This document shows positions 58,239-64,000 of a DNA stretch of 64,000 nt, piece by piece. The notes under the pieces were generated by a model, which saw nothing but the letters and a program-made list of their open reading frames with translations, had not been told where the DNA came from and searched no databases. The stretch comes from Arthrobacter sp. 18067 (lineage in GTDB: Bacteria > Actinomycetota > Actinomycetes > Actinomycetales > Micrococcaceae): positions 434,001 through 498,000 of the forward strand of contig NZ_CACSJJ010000001.1 of NCBI RefSeq assembly GCF_902706295.1, given 5' to 3'. Position numbers and translations under genes: made by a program. Positions within the stretch are counted from its first letter, which is position 1; every line of letters starts with the position of its first letter.

Positions 58239-58874
58239 CATCCCTACGCATCCGAACGGGTTGGGTCTACTCGTCTTCCTCCGTCTGGGAACCTCAGCTG
58301 GACCCGTCAGATACCCGTCAGATTCTGTTCCAACACTGGAAGCAAACGACCGCGTCAGTTATCCGTGTCCGGAGGTCTTCCGCGGCCACCCCGGTGGTCT
58401 CCGATAAGGCTGCGATCCCACGGCTAAGTGGGCTCAAATTAGATTGACATTCCCAGGCTCCTGCCCCGCCGAAACCCATATGCGAACGCCGCAGGCTTGC
58501 CTGCGTTTCGGGCGTGGGCCCGAGGTAGAGTGCAGCCACTGGTCCATGTGGCGGGAATTTCGATTGTGGCCGCAGGGCTGTGGGCAGGATCAGCCCAAGG
58601 AATGTGCAGCGTCGCGCTGCGCCATGCTGGCGCTCCGGCTTCCGGAGAGGCAATCTTGTCAGGCGCGACTTCCTCGTCGGATTCTCGGTGTTTTTGGACG
58701 GAGGCGGGAGTGGGTCCCGGGGAAAACGTGGCCGATCCTGCCAGCCCGGCCGCGAAAAGTGCGGAGACCAGGACCGCGTGCGTGATCCCCTGGCACGGCA
58801 GCACTTTCCGGCGCCGGGGTTCCGCCGGATGGACCCCACCCTTTCGATTCCTTCGTCTGCGCGAATAGCCATGG

Positions 58875-58966
58875 GGTCCGCAGGAAATGATGGCGGTTCC
58901 GTAGGGCGGGACGGCGTTACCTATCTGTTGCTTAGTGGGTTTCATCAGAACTTTCGAGATTTCCAA
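58875..58966 (-). pseudogene. Possible fragment of a C5-cytosine DNA methyltransferase (motif X)
   Basis: In the minus-strand frame LMKPTKQQIGNAVPPYGTAI resembles motif X of C5 DNA methyltransferases (consensus around QIGNAVPPxxA). Nothing of motifs I-IX is found upstream, so at most this is a tail fragment. A chance match cannot be excluded. Confidence 0.25.
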
Positions 58967-58997
58967 GCCGCTTTGATCGACGCTGTGCCTGCCGCTA

Positions 58998-59147
58998 GGC
59001 CTTGTCCTGTAGAACGCCCGCGCATGGCATCGTGCAGCTAAGGAAATCGGCGAGCTCTCCCATGCTGAGGTGGTCCCAGTAAATCGATCGGATCACCTCC
59101 CGTTCTATCCGTAGAAGATCGAGTCGCGCTCGCTGACCTATACCTCT
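58998..59147 (-). pseudogene. Possible fragment of sigma factor region 4
   Basis: The 50-codon open stretch contains RLDLLRIEREVIRSIYWDHL followed by SMGELADFLSCT, similar in spacing to ECF region 4 (REVI-x-x-x-YWD-x-LS-x-x-ELA). It starts after a stop codon and ends at one, with no region 2, so it would be a remnant. Confidence 0.3.
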
Positions 59148-59179
59148 TCATCGCTAAAACTACGCCCAGGAAAAGTGAT

Positions 59180-59794
59180 TCATTCGTAGGCGGCAAGTCC
59201 ATGGCTGAGGGCGTGGGCCAACAGAGCGCTGGCCGCCCATCGCATCGAGGCGGCAGCCTCTTCTCGACTCAGACCACCAATATCGGTCAGCCACACCAAT
59301 GACTCGATTCCAATGGCACTCCTGATGGCCAGGACGAGCCGGTGAATCTGGGCCTCCGTCAGTGTCCCTTCAAGGGGTGTGAGGGCTTCGGTGATCCAGG
59401 CGATGGCCCGTCCCTGCCGGAGGGGAAGACCGTTGCCATCAGAATCAGTTTGCTCCAGCGAAAGCCTCAGCATGGTGCGTTGCTGGGATTCGGTGTCCAC
59501 GATGATCCTGATGAATTCCGAGACCACTGCGTCCAACCGCTCCTTCACGCTTTCCGGTTGCGGCACCGGCAACAGTGATGCCCGGCTGGTTTCCGGATGC
59601 GCGGCGGCGAGCAGCTCCCGCTGGCCCGGGAAGTACCTATAAGCGGTACTCCTCGCGATCCCGGCGGCCTGCGCGGCGTCGTCAACAGTAGGTGTAATCC
59701 CTGATGCGACGAGTGTGCGGGCAGCCTCAACAAGGGCGTCAAACGTGCGCCGCTTCTGCCCCGTCCTTCCGACCTCGACATAGCCTCTTGACAT
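59180..59794 (-). CDS. TetR/AcrR family regulator
   Basis: 204 residues. HTH: TFDALVEAARTLVASGITPTVDDAAQAAGIARSTAYRYFPGQRELLAAA. The ligand-binding part is an all-helical TetR C-domain of no known specificity. It is divergent from the cupin gene, with the palindrome ACAAGAGTCTTGT in the gap just upstream of its own start, so it very likely represses both. Confidence 0.9.
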   Translation of the reverse strand: MSRGYVEVGRTGQKRRTFDALVEAARTLVASGITPTVDDAAQAAGIARSTAYRYFPGQRELLAAAHPETSRASLLPVPQPESVKERLDAVVSEFIRIIVDTESQQRTMLRLSLEQTDSDGNGLPLRQGRAIAWITEALTPLEGTLTEAQIHRLVLAIRSAIGIESLVWLTDIGGLSREEAAASMRWAASALLAHALSHGLAAYE

Positions 59795-59806
59795 GTCATT
59801 TATGGT

Positions 59807-59819
59807 ACAAGAGTCTTGT
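59807..59819. promoter_or_regulatory. TetR operator palindrome
   Basis: ACAAGAGTCTTGT, an exact inverted repeat, 13 bases from the TetR start codon, with a second palindrome GGGACATATGTCTC at 59823-59836. Both sit in the 76-base gap between TetR and cupin genes. Confidence 0.65.
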
Positions 59820-59870
59820 TATGGGACATATGTCTCACAAGTCTTCCTTTTGACCATTGAGGCGAACACC

Positions 59871-60371
59871 ATGGAGACGAACAAGACCGCATCAGCAATC
59901 GTCCGACAGCCAGGAGAAGGTTCCCGACGTTGGTTTTATGGCGGAGGAGTGCACACCTGGAAGGCGACCGAAGACGAAACCGGTGGAGCCTTCCTTCTCT
60001 TTGAAGACGAGATGGCTCTCCATAAGGTCACTCCCCTGCACACCCATCCTGACGCCGACGAAACCATGTACGTCCTGACCGGGGAAATCCTGATGCACAT
60101 GGACGGAACCGAGCATAGGCTCTCCGCGGGTGGCGTGGCGATTGCACCACGCGGCGTTCCCCACGCCTTCAAGGTCCTTCAGGACGGAACCCGAGTCCTG
60201 TGTCTCCATACCCCAGGAAGCGCGCAAGCCTTTTACAACGAGGCCAGCGAGCCGCTCGGTCCCGGAATGGATGACGGGGAGGTGGACTTCGATCGCATTC
60301 GAGAATCAGGGAGGCTCAATGGCGGTATCCACATCATCGGCCCGCCGCCTTTTTCCGAGCCCGGGATCTGA
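59871..60371 (+). CDS. Cupin domain-containing protein
   Basis: 166 residues from the ATG at 59871. Cupin motif 1 is THPDADETMYVLTGEILMHMDG (HxH-type ligands with Glu) and motif 2 is APRGVPHAFKVLQDGTRVL. It could be an enzyme on a small substrate or a metal-dependent sensor/isomerase. The TetR gene points to induction by a compound; the metallo-beta-lactamase-fold gene that follows may act in the same pathway. Confidence 0.85.
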   Translation: METNKTASAIVRQPGEGSRRWFYGGGVHTWKATEDETGGAFLLFEDEMALHKVTPLHTHPDADETMYVLTGEILMHMDGTEHRLSAGGVAIAPRGVPHAFKVLQDGTRVLCLHTPGSAQAFYNEASEPLGPGMDDGEVDFDRIRESGRLNGGIHIIGPPPFSEPGI

Positions 60372-60538
60372 CCGGCGATCGGGTCAAGACCTCGGCCCAA
60401 TGTGATGTGGGCAGCAATGAAGGCGCCATTGACTCCTGCCCGGAGTACCTGACAGGGCTTCGACAGCTCATCGCCGTGAGACCTCGTTCCCGGCTTTACT
60501 GCCTTCCGGAATGGGGCATGCGGTGGCACGATGCCTTC

Positions 60539-61219
60539 ATGACCAACAACGACCCGGGACAACCCCGCACTGCGGCACCTCAGTTCATTCTGGAGCCGAT
60601 CGTCCAGCAGATCCATCTGCCGGCTGGAGTAGCCGGGGCTTTGGCGTTGGACTTTGACGTTCGATGCTTTCTTGCGGGGGGCGGGTCCGGGCTGGTTCTG
60701 ATCGACGCAGGGCTTGAAGGCAGCGCAGCGGCGATAGAACAGGCGCTGGGACGCCTCGGAGCGGAATGGGCGGACATCACGGATCTCGTCCTGACCCACT
60801 CGCATCCAGACCATGTCGGCGGGTTGGCGGAAGTGGCCTCAAAAGCGCCCGCAGCGGCCATCTGGGCCGGGGGGCCCGACATCCCCACAATCCCATCACA
60901 TACACTCATCCGCCCGCTCTCGGACGGGGACCATGTCCGCGGAATGCGCACCCTACTGACACCAGGACACACAGCCGGTCATCTCAGTCTGCTCCACGAC
61001 GACTCAGGCGTCCTGTTCGTCGGGGACACAGTGGGCTCAACGAACGGGGCCATGACACGTGGTCCTTCCCAGTTCACTGCGGATGCCGCCGAAGCCGAAC
61101 TTTCACTGCTCAAACTCAGCCGGCTGGAACCAACAAGAATGATTTTCTCGCATGGACCCGAGGTCCCCGACCCGGTCGCTCAACTCCGCCGGCTCCTTGA
61201 CCAATCCGTGCGGGACTGA
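60539..61219 (+). CDS. Metallo-beta-lactamase-fold hydrolase
   Basis: 226 residues from the ATG at 60539; the open frame before it lacks family sequence. Zinc motif THSHPDHVGG (HxHxDH), then LLTPGHTAGHLSLLHDDSGVLFVGDTVGS with the third His and bridging Asp, and a last His in IFSHGPEVP. The small size fits a glyoxalase II / lactonase-type enzyme. Confidence 0.88.
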   Translation: MTNNDPGQPRTAAPQFILEPIVQQIHLPAGVAGALALDFDVRCFLAGGGSGLVLIDAGLEGSAAAIEQALGRLGAEWADITDLVLTHSHPDHVGGLAEVASKAPAAAIWAGGPDIPTIPSHTLIRPLSDGDHVRGMRTLLTPGHTAGHLSLLHDDSGVLFVGDTVGSTNGAMTRGPSQFTADAAEAELSLLKLSRLEPTRMIFSHGPEVPDPVAQLRRLLDQSVRD

Positions 61220-61282
61220 ATCGGGTGGGCGAACGCAACGGCTGAATCCAGCAGTCGTCTCCATGCATCAGGACTATCCGGC

Positions 61283-62227
61283 TTAGATCACCGCGCCGAC
61301 GTGCACCACGGCGTTCAGCTCCTCAAGGGTTGGCGGATTTGCTCCCGCGCGCTGCACAGTGATGGCCGCGGCCGCAGCGGCAGTGCGTCCAAGCTGCTCC
61401 AGAACGGCCGGGGCGAATCCGTCGCTTGGACTATTAAGCAATCCCAGAATCAGGGCGGACATGAAGGAGTCTCCCGCACCGATGGTGTCAGCAACCTTGG
61501 TTTTCACGGCGGGAACGGTGACGTCAAAGCCCGGGGTGCTGAGGTAGGAACCTTCGGGGCCTTTGGTGATGACGGTTAGGCCGGTACCCAGCCCCAGGAT
61601 GTGAGCGGCCGTCTCGCCAATACTCATACCCGGGTATAGCCACTGCGCATCCTCGTCGCTGAGTTTAACGACGTCGGTGAAGGTCACCAGGTCCTCGAAG
61701 ACCGCTTTCGCTTCCGCATGGCTGCCAAGCAGGTCCGGGCGGATGTTCGGATCGTAAGTGATCACACAGTGCCGGTGGGCTTGTTCCAGCAGGGACTTCA
61801 CCGCACCGGCGCCCGGCTCAAGGAAGGTGGCAATGGACCCGGTGTGCAATATTTTCGGGAAGAAGGCCGGGGTCTGGGGCGCCAGATCCCAGAAGATATC
61901 GAAGTCGTAATGCGCGGAGCCATCGGCGGCTACCGTTGCTGTGGCAGATGCCGTGCGGACGAGGGATTTTGATCCCGGCAGGACCACTACTCCAGCGCCA
62001 CTGAGATGCTCTTCTATGCGCCTCCCCCACGCGTCCGGGGCGATGGCTGTCAGGAGGCCTGTGGTGACACCAAGACGTGCGAGTCCGTAGGCGACATTGG
62101 CCGGCGACCCGCCAGGGTGTTCCACCTTTCGGCTCCCGGTGGTAACAACGTCGATAAGTGCTTCACCGACCACCATCACATCAAGCTCCGGATGCGGTAG
62201 GTCTGAGGCAATGTTGGGGTAATTCAT
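61283..62227 (-). CDS. PfkB family carbohydrate kinase (fructokinase-like)
   Basis: 314 residues. VVGEALIDVVTTGSRKVEHPGGSPANVAYGLARLGV is PfkB signature 1. DTIGAGDSFMSALILGLL is signature 2, with the catalytic Asp. Next to GH32 fructan hydrolases on the same strand, it most likely phosphorylates fructose released by them. Confidence 0.9.
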   Translation of the reverse strand: MNYPNIASDLPHPELDVMVVGEALIDVVTTGSRKVEHPGGSPANVAYGLARLGVTTGLLTAIAPDAWGRRIEEHLSGAGVVVLPGSKSLVRTASATATVAADGSAHYDFDIFWDLAPQTPAFFPKILHTGSIATFLEPGAGAVKSLLEQAHRHCVITYDPNIRPDLLGSHAEAKAVFEDLVTFTDVVKLSDEDAQWLYPGMSIGETAAHILGLGTGLTVITKGPEGSYLSTPGFDVTVPAVKTKVADTIGAGDSFMSALILGLLNSPSDGFAPAVLEQLGRTAAAAAAITVQRAGANPPTLEELNAVVHVGAVI

Positions 62228-62254
62228 CAGAGGTCTCTTCTTTCCAGGGGCGGG

Positions 62255-63826
62255 CTACGGCGTGGCCTTGAGCTCACGGATGGTCAGGTTCCGGAACGTG
62301 GCCGCTCCTTCATGGGCGTAGAGTCGAATGCCGTCATCGCCTTCAAGCGGGAAGACCCGGTGCGAGTGCACTACACGCCCATCGCCAATGAACACCTCCA
62401 CGCTGGTGCGGTCCACCAGGATGCGTAGCGTGAGTCTCCCGGTGGAGGGGTCCACCGGGGTTTGGGTTTCGCCGGCAGTGGGGTTGATGGTGGGGCGCCG
62501 ATTGACGTAGGTAAACGGGCCGCGCAGGAAGGCACCCGCCGCGACATGCCTGCCTCCACCCGGCGCACGGCATACCTCCAGCCCGAGATTGGCCGGCGGC
62601 GCCGCCGGGTCCCACACCAGCTCGCAGCTCAAATCGTAGGCGTTCGAGCGGATCGTCAGGTCATGAGTGCCCGCAACCGCCACATCGCCCAGTCGATGTG
62701 TGCGCTTCACGTGGTCCGCCAACGCCGAGGTGGGCGCGGACGCGAGGTAATAGGCCCCGTTTCCACGCTTGAGCCGGACATCGCGGACAATCATGTCATC
62801 GCCGTTGTAGCCGTCAGTGGCAAGGGTTGGGGTGTTGTGAGGGTAATCCCAGAAGTTTGCCCAACCGATGGCCCGGCGGAGGGTTGGGTCCTCCGCTCCC
62901 GACCCATCGTGATGCGGATACGTCACTGCGCCATAAAAATCGAAACCATAGTCCAGCCACTCAGGCTCGGCATGGTCGGGGCTGAATGAACTGCCGTCGA
63001 AAGCTCCAGTCCAATACGCATATGTCGCAGGCAGCCCGCGGCCCTTGCCGTTGGCGCTGGTACCCAGGACCCAGTGGGAGGTGCCGTCGTCGGCCGTCAT
63101 CCTGAAGAGGTCAGGGCACTCCAGCAGACCCAAGTCGCTGCGAAGAAATTCGCCAACGCGCTTCCAGGACCGCAGGTCCGGGGAGGTGTAGAAACCAAGC
63201 TTTTGCCCTTCTGCGTTGGCCATGAACCACCGGCCACGGTCCTCGTCCCAGATCACCTTGGGATCGCGGAAATCGTGGACCCCTGGGTTGGGCAGCACCG
63301 GCGCCTGGCCGCCGGGCTTGAAAGAGCGCCCCCTGTCCTTGGAGTACCAGAGGTACTGCGCTTGCCGGCCTTCCGGTGCCTGGGTGACCAGGGCTATGAT
63401 CGCACCCGCCCCGTATCCCGCGGTATTGCCCTCATCAACAACCATGCACCCGGACCAACAGTCACCGTTGCTGTTGCTGAACTTCGGTATCGCGACACCA
63501 CGGTCCCGGAATGCGACGTGATCGGTGGTGGTGGCACCGCGCCACGATGTACCGCCGCCACCATTGATGTAGTCAGCGTTGTACAGGTAGTAATAGTGGT
63601 ACTCCCCGTCCAGGTAGATGGGTCGCTGGGGATCGTTCTTCCAATTGTCAGGCACGCTGAAGTGATAGACCGGGCGCATCCGGGATGATCCTTTCGAAGG
63701 GCTACCTGCCGCCGAGGCGGGGCCAATGCCACTGGACAACGCCATGGACCCGCCCAGCGCAACCGCACCGGCGCCGGTCAGAAGTCCGCGGCGAGAGACT
63801 GATGGTGATTTTTCCACGGGTTTCAC
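62255..63826 (-). CDS. Glycoside hydrolase family 32 (levanase / fructan-active), Tat-exported
   Basis: 523 residues from the GTG at 63826. Twin-arginine signal SRRGLLTGAGAVALGG, cleavage around ASA. GH32 motifs: NDPQ with nucleophile Asp65 (NDPQRP rather than the usual NDPNG), FRDPK at 186-190 and acid/base Glu236 in ECPD. The C-terminal beta-sandwich ends with VDRTSVEVFIGDGR. It cleaves beta-fructosyl bonds outside the cell; the NDPQR variant is one I associate with actinobacterial levan-active enzymes (inference). It overlaps the upstream GH32 gene (GTGA). Confidence 0.9.
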   Translation of the reverse strand: MKPVEKSPSVSRRGLLTGAGAVALGGSMALSSGIGPASAAGSPSKGSSRMRPVYHFSVPDNWKNDPQRPIYLDGEYHYYYLYNADYINGGGGTSWRGATTTDHVAFRDRGVAIPKFSNSNGDCWSGCMVVDEGNTAGYGAGAIIALVTQAPEGRQAQYLWYSKDRGRSFKPGGQAPVLPNPGVHDFRDPKVIWDEDRGRWFMANAEGQKLGFYTSPDLRSWKRVGEFLRSDLGLLECPDLFRMTADDGTSHWVLGTSANGKGRGLPATYAYWTGAFDGSSFSPDHAEPEWLDYGFDFYGAVTYPHHDGSGAEDPTLRRAIGWANFWDYPHNTPTLATDGYNGDDMIVRDVRLKRGNGAYYLASAPTSALADHVKRTHRLGDVAVAGTHDLTIRSNAYDLSCELVWDPAAPPANLGLEVCRAPGGGRHVAAGAFLRGPFTYVNRRPTINPTAGETQTPVDPSTGRLTLRILVDRTSVEVFIGDGRVVHSHRVFPLEGDDGIRLYAHEGAATFRNLTIRELKATP

Positions 63827-64000
63827 TTCCGTTCCGGCAGGAGGCTGCGGGTCTCGTCAAAAACCCTGGCCATGGTCCAAGCATCAAAGGAGAGGAGCCG
63901 CACCGAACCTTCCGTGGCGGCCAGCGTCACGCGCTCGCCGCCCAGGGTCGGGTAGATACGAGCCGTGAGCGGCTTTCCGTTGGCGAAAATTTCGACGGCG
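63823..64000 (-). CDS. GH32 family protein, C-terminal part (5' partial)
   Basis: About 58 codons up to the window edge, ending in a stop that overlaps the next gene. The reading VEIFANGKPLTARIYPTLGG...VRLLSFDAW is the last beta-sandwich strand set of GH32 enzymes (levanase/sucrose-6-phosphate hydrolase type). The catalytic domain lies beyond the window. Confidence 0.75.
   Translation of the reverse strand, partial: AVEIFANGKPLTARIYPTLGGERVTLAATEGSVRLLSFDAWTMARVFDETRSLLPERK

Larger units (their letters stand above)
58240..59179. other. Decayed region with gene fragments
   Basis: About 940 bases. Long open frames on both strands (58439-58966 minus, 58497-58868 plus) cover one another; none can be trusted as a whole gene. 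Two minus-strand fragments have family-like sequence and are listed separately. Confidence 0.45.

Noticed and set aside
1..64000. CRISPR arrays, tRNA or rRNA genes, a prophage or a toxin-antitoxin pair
   Set aside because: No regularly spaced repeats, no cloverleaf-like segment, no phage structural genes and no paired small toxin/antitoxin genes were found by reading.

Overview
The window looks like a chromosomal stretch of a high-GC actinobacterium of the Arthrobacter / Paenarthrobacter type (family Micrococcaceae). The evidence is the GC-rich coding bias, the actinobacterial gene trio at 1901-3939 (histidine-phosphatase, DUF3090 and SCO1664 families), the fused peptide-type ABC transporters, and the density of small-molecule catabolic clusters with their own TetR, IclR, LysR and GntR regulators. 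No tRNA, rRNA or CRISPR array was seen. It reads as an accessory, catabolism-rich region with several decayed gene fragments and one IS21-family element.

Layout. (1) 1-1729: end of a phosphonate locus (3' part of a PhnF-like regulator, and phnM). (2) 1901-3939: the conserved trio. (3) 3936-17638: one probable regulon. It holds a peptide-type ABC importer on the minus strand and, divergently, an RraA-type aldolase, an MHS-family permease, a three-gene 5-oxoprolinase-like set (PxpABC type), an SDR, an aminotransferase and two paralogous TetR regulators. A recurring 14-bp palindrome marks its promoters. (4) 17657-22408: a hypothetical gene, a remnant of NAD-glutamate dehydrogenase, a LysR regulator divergent from an orphan fumarate-reductase-type flavoprotein, and about 0.9 kb without a recognisable gene. 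(5) 22409-39914: a ten-gene minus-strand operon (flavin amine oxidase, peptide-type ABC importer, a TetR regulator fused to a transposase zinc-ribbon, GMC oxidoreductase with its small subunit, aldehyde dehydrogenase, aminotransferase). It is flanked by a fluoroacetate-dehalogenase-like hydrolase, an IclR regulator and a CocE/NonD hydrolase.

(6) 40218-52457: a compact six-gene operon encoding a free-standing lipoyl domain, E1 alpha and beta of a 2-oxoacid dehydrogenase, both ETF subunits and a membrane cytochrome b, but no E2, E3 or ETF-quinone oxidoreductase. Next to it are SDR genes, two FCD-type GntR regulators with recognisable operator palindromes, a DapA-like lyase/aldolase and an aldehyde dehydrogenase. 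(7) 52744-55410: an IS21-family element (istA/istB). (8) 55717-58186: an ECF-type sigma factor, a membrane protein in the anti-sigma position, and two secreted proteins; two of these proteins share the same C-terminal domain. (9) 58240-59179: decayed fragments. (10) 59180-61219: a TetR regulator, a cupin and a metallo-beta-lactamase-fold protein. (11) 61283-64000: a fructan locus with a PfkB kinase and two GH32 enzymes, the second cut by the window edge.

Most interesting points: the minimal E1 / lipoyl / ETF / cytochrome b operon; the transposase-zinc-ribbon-TetR fusion; the aldolase / lactamase / aminotransferase regulon with its shared palindrome, which would fit catabolism of a hydroxylated lactam such as 4-hydroxypyroglutamate; the dehalogenase homologue with a complete defluorinase-type active site; and the sigma-factor operon with a repeated extracytoplasmic domain. 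All functional statements rest on reading motifs by eye; no database search was run.
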